A stretch of DNA of 64,000 bases from Colocasia esculenta (lineage: Eukaryota; Streptophyta; Magnoliopsida; Alismatales; Araceae): assembly GCA_014218235.1 (NCBI GenBank), contig CM024759.1:7146712-7210711 (forward strand), read 5' to 3'. How positions within the stretch are numbered: position 1 is the first letter of the stretch; each line of letters opens with the position of its first letter. A program made the position numbers and the translations under genes. The notes beneath the pieces are model-generated. The model was not told where the DNA came from. It did not search any database and saw only the letters and a program-made list of their open reading frames with translations. Shown piece by piece: positions 22,137-35,100 of the stretch.

Positions 22137-22322
22137 TTACCGACGTAATTTTCGACGGAAATATTTCCGTCGGAATATCCGTCGGTAATATTTCAGTACC
22201 GATAGATATTTCCGACGGAAATATTTTCGTCGGCAGTTCCGACGGATTTTTGTAGTCGGAATATCTGACGGAAAATATTCCGTCGGAAAAATCCGTCGGT
22301 AATCCCGCAAATTCTTGTGGTG
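22137..22322. repeat. CACTA right subterminal repeats and terminus
   Basis: CCGACGGAAATATTTCCGTC-type direct and inverted units run from 22,137 to 22,297. They are followed by CCCGCAAATTCTTGTGGTG, whose last five bases are the terminus (complement CACCA). The copia gag frame begins immediately to the right. Confidence 0.75.
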
Positions 22323-22870
22323 TTCAACCTGTATAGTAGTAATGACTTGCCCTACAGTCATTTTATCTCTCTTATATAGAAGAGTCAGCGAGAAGTCATT
22401 CCAGGAAGGTGGCAACTTAGTTAAAAGTTCACAGACCTGAAATTTCTCATCAATGCTCATGCGACAACGCTGAATCTCCAACACTAGGGATTGAATCTCA
22501 TGGGCTTGATCCACTACGGACATATCTTCCTTCATCTTATAATCAAAGTAATTCGCCACATGAATAGTATCTAGGCCTACATCCTCTAAACCATACTTCT
22601 TATTTAAAGATTCCCATAACTCTTTAGCAGTTTCAGCAAAACAATATATGTCATATAGTTTATCAGACAAGCATGACAGAATACTATCGATGCAAAAATA
22701 GTCTTTTTCCTTAAACTATTTAAGCACAACAGATCTAGAAGGTTCGTTCTCCTCTGATGGAGGACCATTCTCAATGACAACAAACAGAGTTAACAAAGTA
22801 AGACAATATCTCATCTTCTATTGCCATCTCTTAAAGAACTGGCCAAAAAACTTTTCCGGACGAGCAATAG
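22323..22870 (-). pseudogene. Copia gag (UBN2-type) fragment, split by the CACTA element
   Basis: From about 22,870 leftward the minus strand reads PEKFFGQFFKRW, ENGPPSEENEPS and KDYFCIDSILSCLSDKLYDI. It continues with FAETAKELWESLNKKYGLED and MTVGQVITTIQVE, the order of the UBN2 gag domain. In-frame stops follow FKRWQ and VVLK, so the gene is dead. The frame ends at the CACTA terminus; the rest of gag would lie left of the CACTA element, outside the window. Confidence 0.8.
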
Positions 22871-23709
22871 CATCATGTGCCATATGAACAGATAGAATCC
22901 AAAACAACTTCAAATGTTAAAATCTGAGATGTATATAGCAGGAGCAGATAGATTCATTCTGATCACTATGGCTAAATTAGATGACAGAGGGTAAGATCGA
23001 AGGTAGGCAAACTCAAGGGCCGAAGCGCGATGTTGCTTTCTTTGAAATCATTTCGCCCCTACCATGGTGCAATAGGAAGATGGCGAACTCCTTCCAAGAT
23101 ACGACCAGCACCACTGTGGCACGAAGGTGCACTCCAAATCACACCGTCGAACAAACACTTCTTAGATCGGTTGCTAGCTCTCAAAAAACTACTATGGAGA
23201 AGGCACGGGAAGAATTCTGCCATAAGAAGGAAAAATGCAGAATCCATAAAACACACACACACACACAGATACCCTTTCTCTCTATTCCATACTCATTGTG
23301 ATAACACTCCCATTAAGGGTGGGCAACCGTTCGGTTTCCAAAATAGAAGGAATCCAAGACGAAGTCAAAACAGCCGGTCAACATTCAAAAAGCAAAATAA
23401 AGAAAGTCATGTAGGCGGCCAGCTAGACCTCCACACGCGCACCACGCCACATCAAGGCAAGGCAAGGCAAGTCGCGCGTGTGTGAAATAAGGCCTAAATC
23501 CCACAAGCCCAAATGGGCCCTCCTCCATAGGTCTCCCTAGAGATCACATCTCTACAGAAAAGAAACAACCATATAAAGAAAATGAACTTTTTCTCAACTT
23601 CCAATATGAGATAAACCTCACATTGGAGAGCCGAGAACTCTTTATAGAGTTCACCAAATCAAAAGAAATTAAAAATAAAATTTTAAATTTAATAATAATT
23701 ATTTCAACA
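22871..23709 (-). mobile_element. Probable 5' LTR and leader of the copia element, minus strand
   Basis: The minus strand starts TGTTGAAATAATTATTATTA at 23,709 and has a TATAAAGAGTTCTCGG promoter-like stretch near 23,650. It runs to the gag at 22,870. (CA)n near 23,253 and a fourfold AAGGC repeat near 23,460 are local. A clear primer-binding site was not found, so the boundary between LTR and leader is open. Confidence 0.45.
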
Positions 23710-23711
23710 GG

Positions 23712-26150
23712 GGAGTGAATGGACCTGTTTGATGATCAGATTATCCCCAAGTAATCATTCACATATCCATATTGGTATTTTGGGAAATTGATGATCAGAT
23801 TATCCCCGTGATCCATATTTGTATTTTGGTGATTAACAAAACTAAAACAATGCGCAACTCTAACATTTTTCTATGAGTTTTGAGTACAGGAAGAAAATCA
23901 AGAAAAGTCGAGGAAACTCTGTAAGTGCTTTACCCTGAAGTATTTAGAAATTCAATGCATATAATCTTTCTAAGCATGAAAATAATGTAGCATTCAAATC
24001 ATGTTTTATTGCAACATTCGACTAAGGTAGTCGAATATGCAATTCGATTTCTGTAGAAGCATAACGATTTCCTTCTTCTAGTATAACGATTTGATTCTTA
24101 TCAATTTCAGATCCATAACGATTTACTAAGAGATCGCAACAATTGTCTAAGTAATCGTAACAATTTGTTAAGTACATATTGACTTCATTTCCTAACGATT
24201 TCTTATGTGCTTCATAACGATTTGGTCAACAAAACGATTTCCTAAGTAAGAACAACAATTTGTTCTCACAACGATTTGCAATCGTAACGATTCGTTAAGT
24301 GAGCGCAACGACTTGCTCTCATAACGATTCGTTAAGTGTTCTTATCGATTTCGAATCCACAACGATTCATTAACGCTCATAACGATTTCATTAGTTAGCA
24401 TAACGATTTACTTCTCACATCGATTTTCATGTCCGTAATTCATAACTATTTCTTAAGATTTCTATTGTCGCAACGACTTCTTAAGTACTCATAACGATTT
24501 ACTTCTCTCATCGATTTCTTCAGTGAGAACAACGATTTGTTCTCCACATCGAGTTCTTTAGTGAGCATAACGATTTGATTCTCACAACGATTCGATAAGT
24601 GCCATAGCGATTTCTTAAGTGAGCGCAACGATTTGCTCTCACATCGATTTCTTTGGTCACATCGATTTCTTTGGTGAGAACAACGATTTGTTCTCCACAT
24701 CGATCTCTTAAGTGACCACATCGATTTCTTTGGTGAGAACAACGATTGTTCTCCACAACGATTTCTTTAATGATCACAACGATTTGCTTCTCGCATCGAT
24801 TTGTTAAGTGATTATAACAATTTGGTTATGACAACTTGATTATAACAATTAACTCTTTGAGCTACAACAATTTGATTGTTAATAACGATTTGTGTATGGA
24901 TCCGTTTACTTATGCATGCACAACGATTTGCGCACATAACGATTTGTTCAAATCAGTAACGACTCTCTTTTGCACAACGATTTTATAAGTCATGTCTATA
25001 ATGATTTGCTTTCAAGATTAAATTTTGAATACGTTGAAAAGTCAAAAGGTCTTTCCCACGCATCTCTCTAGTATTCATGCATTCATTACGACATGGGGAT
25101 ATCTCTGCCACGCATGACCAGATATCTCCTACTTATGTCTTTTTGTCAGTACAATCTTTTTAGCAGACAGAATAATATCTCCTCTTTTGTTATCTACTAT
25201 GGCTAACAACTAGACCTAGTAGCTATCTAGTTTCCTTTTTAATGTCTGCAGGATTCTGACATCACATAAGTTGAACAATGAAAGAAGAAGCTAAAAGATT
25301 TGCAGAAGATCTTCTCCTGACGTACATAAAAGGACAAAGGACTGCTGACTGGAAGCTTCTAAGTGCCACTCAGTCTAACGTCCACCTAGAGCTAGAGACA
25401 ACGGATACCTCAATGTCCATATTTCAAGATTGAAGATATATAGAAGACTACTGCTCCATAAGAATACAATTTTGATCTGAGAAGAGTGAACAACACTTAC
25501 ATCCCTCTCAAGTTTTTTGCAAGCATCCAAGAAGAGCCAAGCCTCATTCCATCTGTCTAGCTCTTGCTCTTTGTGCTAAGTGTAGATCTGTAAGAGAGCT
25601 CTAAGTTCTAAGAAGAGCTCCTTGTTGTATATCTTTTCCTTCTCAGTCTTTGCTTCAGATCTTGCTTTGCAAAGCTTGATCTTGGAGCTTCACTTTCTGT
25701 TTGCTCCTTTTGTTCCCTTCGTGTAAGAAGGAAGACCTGGTGGTTTCCCGGGTGTCTTTTCCCTTCATGTTGAAGGAACACATGGTGATTTCCAAGGTGT
25801 TTTTTCCCTTCGGTTGTGAAGGAAGACCTGGTGGGGTATCCAGGGTGTTGTGCCCTTCGTAAGAAGGAAGACCAACTGCAGCTGGGTGTGTAAGGTCCAT
25901 AAGCGGGACAGTACCCCTAGTAGTGAAATCCTGAGTTATTGCTCAGGGACTGGACGTAGGACTACTGTGGAAAGGAGGTCCGAACCAGGATAAACCCTCA
26001 TGCAGTGTGTGTGTTTGCTTGTTTACCGTGTGCTTGCTATTTTGCATTTGCTAACACTAACAATCTTTAAAGTGTATCTGTGCAATCATTTTTGTGGACA
26101 GGTTTAGTTGATAGAATTTCTTAAAAGACCCATTCACCCCCCCCCTCTGG
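23712..26150 (+). mobile_element. Sire-like copia LTR, plus strand
   Basis: The 5' side has TATTTTGGTGATTAACAAAA, typical of Sire-type LTRs. The 3' side has the U5-like series TAGTGAAATCCTGAG, GGACTGGACGTAGGA and GAACCAGGATAAACC, then TTCACCCCCCCCCTCTGGGC at about 26,131. Within it are an AACGATT array (24,010-25,010) and about four imperfect copies of CCTTCGTAAGAAGGAAGACC near 25,720-25,870. No matching second LTR or coding region in the same orientation follows, so it is a solo or truncated LTR. Confidence 0.6.
24010..25010. repeat. AACGATTT/ATCGATTT box array with alternating spacing
   Basis: About 25 exact AACGATT boxes occur, plus ATCGATT and AACAATT variants. In the regular part the box starts are 24,493, 24,510, 24,531, 24,548, 24,569, 24,586, 24,606, 24,627, 24,643, 24,661, 24,682, 24,699, 24,720, 24,741, 24,757, 24,778, 24,795 and 24,816. 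Spacing thus alternates 21 (once 20) and 16-18 bp, a dimer of about 38 bp. Minus-strand ORFs here are artefacts. Confidence 0.9.
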
Positions 26151-26338
26151 GCTCGCTAATAACTGGGCAACACTGTTTACTCTTGCATCTTAGGTGAAGC
26201 ACAGCGAACACCCAACTCTATGGGCGGAGGTAAAATGCCCTGACGATCACAATTTTCTTTATCTTTTCTAAGTCATCAGAGCCGCCGCAACAGAGCAAAT
26301 CGGTAGGACTGTGGCAAAGAGGACATACCTCCAGCCGT

Positions 26339-27486
26339 CTATACACATGATTCATAAGAATATTCATTATGAAAAATATAATCAATTATATTTTTTAGTC
26401 CTATGTTTTCCTTTTTGACATTTCTATATTTTCCATTCAAAATAGAGTACATTTCTTTCATCACCTCAATAGTAAAAGATTCGAATTCAGAATTTACCTC
26501 AGGAGATTCATCCTCAATAATCATGAGACCGTAGTTCTCCTTCTTGGATTCTTCAACCTCGACTCCGGAAGATGACAGTTCAGAGTTGCTCCATGTGGCG
26601 ACCATGGCTTTGGGCTTCTTTGCCTTAATTTTGTTCTGCTTCTTGAGGTACACGTGGCATTTAGACTCCATGTGTCCAATGCCTTGACAATCATAACAGA
26701 TCACTTCAGTTTTCTTATTGTTCTCTCCTTGCTTGTTTTTGCCCTTGTAGTCTTTATGAAATGTTGTATATTGTGCCTTTTACTTTCTCAAGAATTTTCT
26801 AAAGTTTCGAGCTAGTTTGGCCACTTCTTCCACATCTTCACTTGAAGAATCTTCTACAGAACTGTATACCTTGGATTTCTTAGCCTTGAGAACCACATCT
26901 TTTTGCTTAAGCATTGGTTGTTCGACCTCCTCTCATTTCAGATTGATCTCATAAGCCATGAAACTCCCAATCAACTCCTCCATAGTGAGGCTTGACAAAT
27001 TCTTAGAGTCCTCAATGACTGTTGCATTGGTGTGCCACGCTGGTAGGAGGGATCTCAGAATTTTACGGACTCTCCATATCCGTGTAATTATTTCTGAGTG
27101 TCTTCAATCTATTTGTAATCTTGGAGAGCCAAGCAAACATATCAGAAATTTACTCCACCAGGCTTATTTTGAATATCTCGTACTCATGGACCAGGATGAT
27201 CGCTTTGATCTCTTTGACTTCTAAAGTGCCTTCATAGTGTAGCATCAATTTGTCACACATCTCTTTCGCTGAGCTCCACATAAAGACATGGGAATATTCA
27301 TCAAGGTGTATTGCACATTGCATTATATTCATGACACTAAAGTTATATTGGCACTAAACTAAAGGAGGTCTTCTTTGCTAGCTCCGGCGGTCTCATCGTC
27401 GACTTTGATAGTTTTCCTCATCGGCCCTCCAATGGACTAATGGTCAGTCTCCTCAACATTGTTGTCACTTTCTTAGGGAGCCATTT
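26339..27486 (-). pseudogene. Sire-like copia gag with zinc knuckle, decayed
   Basis: On the minus strand, 27,332-27,150 reads MQCAIHLDEYSHVFMWSSAK and KLMLHYEGTLEVKE (UBN2). A middle part covers about 27,150-26,720. The 26,704-26,339 stretch has the CCHC knuckle CYDCQGIGHMESKC followed by KKQNKIKAKKPKAMVATWS. Frameshifts and stops separate these parts. No protease or polymerase follows to the left, and no 5' LTR adjoins on the right, so it is an isolated gag remnant opposite in strand to the neighbouring LTR. Confidence 0.75.
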
Positions 27487-28458
27487 TTTGGGTTTTTTTT
27501 TTTTTTTTTGGGGGGGGGGAGCACTACCGAGTGGCTCCCCACCCCACCCACACCCGCGCCTTTCTTTTATTTTTGCATGTTAACCCTAGTCTCATTGATA
27601 CCTACCCTTTTCCCTGTACCTCGCTCCACTACTTAGTTTCCTCATTTTCTTTTGATTCATCCCTCTACGCCTTTCTATCTAGGTTCGCTCTTGTAGCCTT
27701 GCTTCCGCCGATTCACCCCATTTCCTTGCCTCGTCATTTTAGTTTGACCCCCTGGTGTTGTTATCTCCTCCTGTTGTCGCTATCCTTTATTGTCCTTCCC
27801 CAGTCGTCCATAGATCCTTCGCCTCCCTATGTGGCCCCAGCCCTTTCTTCTGCTCCTCTTTTGCCCATCTTAGTGAATCCCCCTATTTCTTCTGGCCAGA
27901 CTCACCTCGTCTCTTCCTTTCCCCTTTCTAGCAACCAACCGCCATAAACCCTATCTTCTATCCACTACCTAGTCTCTTCCTCTTCCCTCTTCCAACAACC
28001 ACCCGCCCCCTTCTTCCTCTTCACCATCCTGTGTGACCACTTTGCCTCTATCCTCACCTTTTGAATCCTCACCTCGTACGTGTGGTACTATTTACTTCTA
28101 TTTTGTGGTTCTTCTTCTTCTGTGTTGAGTATGCGAGGTCTACTTCCCATATCTGTGTACGCTGGGTATAGGCAGGTATGTGCTACTCACGTTTGTACCC
28201 TTGCTTGTACTCTTTGTACCTTTTTCCTTAGAATTAATATAATATCTTTTCTATGGTCCAAAAAAACATCTCTCCTTTTCTCTTCTACACAAATTCTCTC
28301 CCAAACTAGAATATAAAATCTACATATTCTATCCCCCTTTTTGACAGCATCAAAAAGGGGTGGTAATAGGGATAAAAAATGCAATTGACTTAAGTAAAAA
28401 GTGGATATAGAAATCTCACTATGGGGAGGATGATGGAGTGTATGCACTAAGAGATAGC
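27487..28458. other. Non-coding stretch, possibly the 3' end of a LINE
   Basis: A T17 tract and a G9 tract near 27,500 are followed by CT-rich sequence. Near 28,205-28,266 TTGTACCTTTTTCC, TTAATATAATA and an A7 run resemble the 3' end of plant LINE copies. The 139-codon ORF at 27,531 is compositional, with no reverse transcriptase signature. From 28,267 to 28,458 I see nothing identifiable. Confidence 0.3.
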
Positions 28459-29485
28459 CCCTTGCTGTTGACAGGTACTGTCCCAGACCAGCAAACTCAG
28501 TTCTGGAAGCCTCCATCTGTCGACAGCCACTTCCGGGCTGTCGACACATGCTGTCCTGAACTGAATTTCAGCGATCTTTCATGTGTCAATCCTTGCTTAA
28601 ACTTCATCCTAAAAGTCTAGAAAGCTACCCCCTTATTTACCTTGGTATTTGCTGTCATATTACTGCAAAGTTACCCACATTGTGTGCCTCACCCATCTTT
28701 GAATCTTTCGTGAAGTTATCAACTATGTATAATACCCCGTTGATTCTGTTCTCCTGTCTTCGGTAACTGAGTTCATGAAAACGTGATGTACTGAGAGTTC
28801 GAGTGTTTGAACACCCTGTGAGATATGAATAACTGATGACGATATTTATTGGGTCCTTGGACCCCACTTGATTAATATGCCTGTGCAAATAGGGCTGGTC
28901 CAGTCCTGGAAGGAGCACCCAAATTCATTTTCTGATCGTGCGGAATGATAAAGGGCGTCGGGATGTTTGGCATTGCATCAAATACTTTCTGATTATGGTC
29001 ATCATGTTACCTGTTCTGCGAGAATATATATATGAGCCAGATTATGAGATTCACTGTGAATTCCTGAGCCAGTTTTGTATTTCTGTACCACTGTTCCAAT
29101 TTCACTATCATGTTAAGTTACTTGTTTGTTCATCTTTGATATCAGTCAAGTCTTTTTCCTTTATCATCATACAGTTTAATCCTTTGATTTGAGAATTTGA
29201 ATCCTACTGGGCTAGTTAGCTCACCAAATCCCACTTTTCAGGTATCTGCAATTCTAGAAGGCGGGACATCGGGATATGTGTGTGGAGAGACCAACCATGA
29301 CGGCATTTTACTTTTGAGATTGTAAATTTGAAATGTTGTAATTATTCATAGAATGATAGTTATCAAATTTTTATTTAGTAGAGTTTCCGAGCAATTTTCT
29401 GCTCAATTAGTTCAAAGTTTACTCTTGATTTCTTGTTCGCTCGCGTTCCTGCATTTATAGATATATTAAATGACGGGACGTGACA
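28459..29485 (+). repeat. Partial 5' LTR of the plus-strand LARD element
   Basis: It matches 34,183-35,210 throughout, for example TCCTAAAAGTCTAGAAAGCT and GGAAGGAGCACCC. The ORFs at 28,655-28,918 and 28,938-29,192 recur in the other copy by LTR homology only. The junction at 28,458 cuts into a palindrome pair, leaving one box (28,465) without its partner. Confidence 0.85.
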
Positions 29486-29488
29486 GAA

Positions 29489-29500
29489 TGGTATCAGAGC
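29489..29500 (+). promoter_or_regulatory. Primer-binding site, initiator Met tRNA
   Basis: TGGTATCAGAGC, complementary to the 3' end of plant initiator methionine tRNA, starts three bases after the LTR end. The same site in reverse complement (GCTCTGATACCA) lies at 37,404-37,415 for the second element. Confidence 0.9.
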
Positions 29501-32150
29501 ATTGGTTGAGGATTCAAATAGTTATCAGTCCTCGACATCCTTTAGTGATCTGTGAGGATGGGTAAAAAGCCTAAGGTTAAGCTAGATAAGTATAGTTGGA
29601 TATAGATTGTATTAAGTATGAAATGAAAATTTAGAGGTAGGTTTTTCCCTATGATTCTTCTCCACTTTCATAACTTCATGCTTATAGCCTTTTCATTTGT
29701 ATAAACCCACATTTCCTTTTGCTCCATGTTCTGTAGGATTCCTTCTTTCCTTCATTCTTGCTTCTTATTCCTACTCAAGAACCTCATGTTTAAAGTGTTT
29801 ACCGTATACACACACTTGTCTCTAATTCTGGAAACAACCATAGAAGTGTTGTTCCATTTCTTGTAATCGTGTCTTAGCTAAAGTGTGTGTTATGACTCAA
29901 GCATACTATGAAACTCTTCCCATTAGAAATAAGAAAAGGTTGTTAGGAAGTGTTGCACTTCTAGTTATCATCTTGCTTTTAGATTTCCATGCCATGGTAT
30001 ATCCCTATTGTCCTACTTGTCTCCCTCATGAAATATGGTGTTTAGAACTGGAAATAAGACCATTTAGATGTTGCTAATCATGTAAGGAGTCATAGAAACA
30101 CTTGGTAGAATTTTCTGTGGTAGTTTACCACATTCCTGGAAGTTTAGACCTCACCTGTCGACAGCTAGCACTTACTTGTCGACAAGTATCCTGCTTCCAG
30201 AACCCAAAATTCCATAAAATTCAGTAGCTGTCGACAGATAGACTTCATCTGCCGACATACGACCTTCATCTGTCGACAGACACCTTGTGACTGTCGATAG
30301 ATACTGTCGGAACTCTTCCAGAGGTGTCAGCAGGACCCCTGTAAGACTGAAACTCATACCTTATTTACATTCCATATCATTTAAGTAAATGTTATAATTT
30401 GATGTTTCATTTGCTTAAGATATTACATGTAAATAAGGAAGTACCTCCCATTTGAATCCAATAAAAATATCAGAAAAATCATATCTCTTACCAATAAAAA
30501 GTCAACTCTCCCACCGAAGAAGAAAAACATGATTTTTGTGATTCTATCAAAATAGCATCTTTCTAATTTCTTACAATTTGGCCTACCTGAAAATCTCATA
30601 ATTCAAATAAACCTAGTAGAATGTTAAGAATCCAAAGTCCGGTGAAAAATGATAAACACACATATGACTTCTCCTAGGAAGCCCTCTCCTACTGAAGAAA
30701 AAGTCAAACTTGCTCATCCCTTACTTTACATTAATATGACTTTTACATTGATATGTTATTATCTCCAACTCTAAATAAGAATTAGTAAATGAATGGTTCA
30801 ATCGATCATATAGACTTCATGACTATCCTCGTGATGTATTCTTTCGTTGACTTTTCTATTTTTTTGGATTCTAAATTATTATACCACTAAGAGGAATCAT
30901 TTAATCATCATCTACATCCATCCCTCACTAAACCAAGTAAGACTCTTTAATAACTCAAATGTGTGGAACACTCATGCAATTGATGACTCAAAATTTTAAG
31001 ATTGTTTTAAACCTCACAAACCTTGTACACACATTGTAAAATCAATTATCTTTAAGTTGAAGTTAAATCCCAACGTTTTGCTTCAACTTATCAGTAACAT
31101 GGTGTGTCAACTTGTATGGACAATTTGACTTGGGTCCATGGGGAAGTTTTAGAAAAATCAACTCCCTGTTTTCTAGAATTGACCTCAATCAGGTGATTGC
31201 AGTTTTGATTAACTGTCCATTACGTAGAATTGGTCTTATAGTGTCTTAATGTCAACCTTACATATTGATGGAGCCAACTTAATCTCCATTTGGAGTTAAC
31301 CTCAAGCGGTATATTTCTCTAAGCGTTAATTAGAAACTTGACTAGTGTTAACCTGATTCCCATATAGTGTCAACCTAAAATAATACTTTGAATTTCTGCA
31401 TTATAGGAAATCCATTAAGCATTGATCTAACCTTTGCATAAAATCGACTCATTTGTATCATCGAATTTCAGTTTCAGTAACTCACTCATTATAATTTGAG
31501 TGTCAACCTATGAAGTAACCAGAGTCGACATACTTAAAGGAGCCTTTAACCTTATGAATTTTATTATGTTATAAAAGACTTATGTTAAATATTTATTGCA
31601 TTCAGCTTGATATACTAAAACCAGGAACACAACATAAATCATCTGTCGTATCTCGAAATCTTACAAGAAAAAGACATCATTTAATCATGGAGGTTAATGT
31701 ATCAAATAACTAGAAACTTTATGAGTTAAATAAAATCTTTGTTGTTTATCATTATATTGACAATACGCATCATTCTTGTCATACTTTATTACGCTTCCCA
31801 GGGGAATATGTATTTACATAACTCTATAAGAAGTAAGGTTATTCCTTAGTAGGGGAGACTTTGAGTATAATATACTACCGCCAGAGATAAAGAACATAGT
31901 GAAGGTTGTATCTACTGGAACCAATGATCACAATATGGCTCTTTAATATCTAAAGTGCTAATATTTAGATCCTCATCAACTGACGATGTTATGATAATAA
32001 ATTATATAGAGAGCGTAAACATCGTATGACATAATAATCATGATGGGATTGGTGAAACTAATCTGGATTAGAAAAAGTTTCAAAGACTAAAAACTTACAC
32101 CTTTGTGATCCATCCAAACTAGTTCAGAAGTTTGGAGGACCAAACACTTT
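29501..32150 (+). other. Internal non-coding region of the plus-strand LARD element
   Basis: No ORF above about 65 codons has recognisable content. It includes a TGTCGACA cluster (30,155-30,300). Roughly 29,501-31,375 is matched in inverted orientation by 35,211-37,403, including the stretch CTCCATTTGGAGTTAACCTC near 31,285. Confidence 0.8.
30155..30300. repeat. TGTCGACA palindrome cluster, LARD internal region
   Basis: Box starts at 30,155 and 30,176, then 30,228, 30,249 (CTGCCGACAT), 30,270 and 30,291 (CTGTCGATAG). Every step within a group is 21 bp; the groups are 73 bp apart start to start. A GCTTCCAGAACCC box lies between the groups. Confidence 0.9.
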
Positions 32151-32153
32151 TTA

Positions 32154-32164
32154 GTGGGGGAGAG
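32154..32164 (+). promoter_or_regulatory. Polypurine tract
   Basis: GTGGGGGAGAG directly precedes the 3' LTR start TGTAACACC at 32,166, as expected for plus-strand priming. Confidence 0.8.
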
Positions 32165-32165
32165 T

Positions 32166-35100
32166 TGTAACACCCCGAAAATTTTTATTTGTTGAAAAAC
32201 TTGAAAAATAAGGTCATTAGACTTAACCATTATTCCTAAATTGAATTAATTGATATTCGGGAATGTTTAGCATTAATGAATGTTTCCCCAGTGTCGTACT
32301 CGGACGTACGCGCTCCCACAGGGCGACACTGAAAAATTGTAACGAAAACGAAATCTGAGAACACCATAATTTCCAAAAAAAATTGTGGAGATATCAGAAA
32401 TGTAAATATCCGAATTTTTCGACATACAGATTTCGAGATTAAGTCAATGCGACCATTTTCCACGTGATTTTTCACCTACTATAAAATAAATTCTAAAAAT
32501 TAAACTAAAATCATCATAATTTGTAAAACCATTACATTAGATTATGGTTGAAATTACAGCTTGATTAGACATTATATGAACACCCAAACATAAACTTAAT
32601 TAGGCTAGCTGATTTATTGCCTATTTACGGAAGCCATTTTTGGGAATTTCTGCATGCTTACGTAGCATGGGCAACGTCAGCCCATGTCAATGTAAGTTAA
32701 TCTCCTTACACGTTGGGGGCTTATGTGTAAGTGTTGGATGGGTTACGTATGTGTTACAGTAAAAACCCAATCGGTTTTACTGTTACACCTGTACGTGAGA
32801 GGTGTCACCATGCATGGGCAAGCGGCTGGGTAATAAAAGCACCCCTTCACCCTTCGAACGCACCCTTCTTCCATCCTTTACTCTTGTTGCTGCTTTGCCT
32901 AGAGAACAAGCTCCTACCGTAGTGAGGTTACACCCTTGCGTAGGTGACTGGTTGTTGTGTTGCTGCTGTCTTTGCCTTGAGAGGACTGTTGCTATTAGAG
33001 TTGCTACTTCCTTTGCTAATACAAGAAGAGCTACAAGTGTAGCTGCCCGGACTGCACTCCCAGTACCATTTCTCCTCTCTTCCATCAACTATGGGCCACC
33101 AAGGTGGAAGTGTTATTCTCTAAGATTAGGTAGGATTCTATTCTCTTTTCTCTTCTCAATCCTTGTCTCTTGCCTTTGCTAAAAGTTCATGTCCACATAT
33201 ATATTTGTTTTCCAACCTTGGAAACCATCTTAAGAGTTATGAGTTCATCTCTTCCGAACATACCTTGTCCTGTGAATTAGGGAAATTCCTTTTGTTGAAC
33301 ATAAGTAGGTATTGGTAGAATTCATTCTTGTGACCATCAACTTGTAAATCTCCTTCATTTCTAAGCCTTGGAATTAAAGCATCGGTCTTGATCCCATAAG
33401 GCATGGGATTCAGTATGCTTGTTTGATTACCTTGTTACCATTGAGTTCTTATATATTGATAGGATCCCTTCTTAATGATCCTCTTTCTTCTTGTTCTTAT
33501 AATTCCTTCATGTTAAGAAATCCATGTATAAGTGAAGGATTCATCTCCCTCTAATTTAATTATGTCCTCCACACATGACAAGGAGTTTGTTGATAAGTAG
33601 ACAAGATGCTATACGTGAAGTTCTTCTATTTTTCTTCCAGTTATGGTAAAGACATTCTAGTTGGGAGAAGAATAATTTTGTTCTACTCTAAAACTGATTC
33701 CTATCTTCTTCTCCCATCCTTGATCCTTATACATAATGGTAGAGTTTATTGGAAGTCACCATATGGTTAGAACAGAGTGATTATTTCTGTCCAGATTCTT
33801 GGTACTTCATACCTTGATTTAGATCCATGAAATCCTTTGAGATTTAGTGTCCATCTTGTAGGAATCTTCCAACAAACTATTACTATCAAGATTATACTTC
33901 CAGCACTACGCCATGTTTAGTTTCTAGCTAGACAAGTTAATTTGGATTGCAAACCTCCTGTTTCATCTTGCTTATTTAGCTTGCAAATCACTGTGAAAAC
34001 TACAATTAGATTCTTCTATTTGATATAATTCATGCCTTGGTTCCAAAATTAGAGTTCTTAGAGTATACTTAAAGTCATTTCTGGAATAAAAACCAACAAC
34101 TGTCGACAGGGAGAAGTTACCTGTCGACAGACTTCACTTTCACAGAACTGTGAAACTGCTGGGACAGCAGTAGCTGTCGACAGCCAGCCCCTTGCTGTCG
34201 ACAGGTACTGTCCCAGACCAGAAAACTCAGTTCTGGAAGCCTCCATCTGTCAACAGCCACTTCCTGGCTGTCAACACAAGTTGTCCTGAACTGAATTTCA
34301 ACGATCTTTCATGTGTCAATCCTTGCTAAACTTCATCCTAAAAGTCTAGAAAGCTTCCCCCTTATTTACCTTGGTATTTGTTGTCATTTTACTGCAAAGT
34401 TACCCACATTGTGTGCCTCACCCATCTTTGAATCATTCGTGAAGTTATCAACTACGTATAATACCCCGTTGATTCTGTTCTCCTGTCTTCGGTAACTGAG
34501 TTCATGAAAACCTAATGTACTGAGAGTTAAAGTGTTTGAACACCCTGTGAGAAATGAATAAATAATGATGACATTTATTGGGTCCTTGGACCCCACTTGA
34601 TTAATATGCCTGTGCAAATAGGGCTGGTCCAGTCCTGGGAGGAGCACCCTAATTCATTTTCTGACTGTGTGGAATAATAAAGGGCGTCGGGATGTTTGAC
34701 ATTGCATCTAATACTTTCTGATTATGGTCATCATGTTACCTGTTCTGTGAGAATATATATATATGAGCCAGATTATGAGATTCACTGTGAATTCTTGAGC
34801 CAGTTTTGTATTTCAGTACCATTGTTCCAATTTCACTATCATGTTAAGTTACTTGTTTGTTCATCTTTGATATCAGTCAAGTCTTTTTCCTTTATACAGT
34901 TTAATCCTTTGATTTGAGAATTTGAATCCTACTGGGCTAGTTAGCTCACCAAATCCCACTTTTTAGGTATCTGCAATTCTAGAAGGCGGGACATCGGGAT
35001 ATGTGTGTGGAGAGACCAACCATGACGGCATTTTACTTTTGAGATTGTAAATTTGAAATGTTGTAATTATTCATAGAATGATAGTTATCAAATTTTTATT

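Larger units (their letters stand above)
36..22322 (-). mobile_element. Composite CACTA (En/Spm) transposon, transposase on the minus strand
   Basis: Seen: CCGTCGG/CCGACGG subterminal repeats at 36-365 and again at 22,137-22,310; a TNPA-like gene and a TNP2 transposase, both on the minus strand; a GC-rich leader-like stretch just inside the right end; and a right terminus TGGTG at 22,318-22,322 preceded by ATTCTTG, close to the usual TCTTGTAGTG end. The end abuts a copia gag reading frame that resumes immediately to the right, as expected for insertion into that element. The left terminus is not visible. A Mutator-like element (11,493-19,792) accounts for 8.3 kb of the span. The alternative is two separate CACTA remnants with unrelated DNA between them. 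Confidence 0.5.

Noticed and set aside
21652..22188. Overlapping Gly-rich and Pro-rich ORFs on both strands
   Set aside because: Pure composition effect of a G-run array.
24442..24777. Basic Arg/Ser repeat ORFs on the minus strand
   Set aside because: Translation of the AACGATTT array; no stable period in codons.
27531..27947. 139-codon hydrophobic ORF
   Set aside because: CT-rich composition gives Leu/Ser/Pro text; no family resemblance.
32802..33182. ORF of 126 codons in the LARD LTR
   Set aside because: No domain and not preserved in the sister LTR; it lies over the promoter and transcript-start area.
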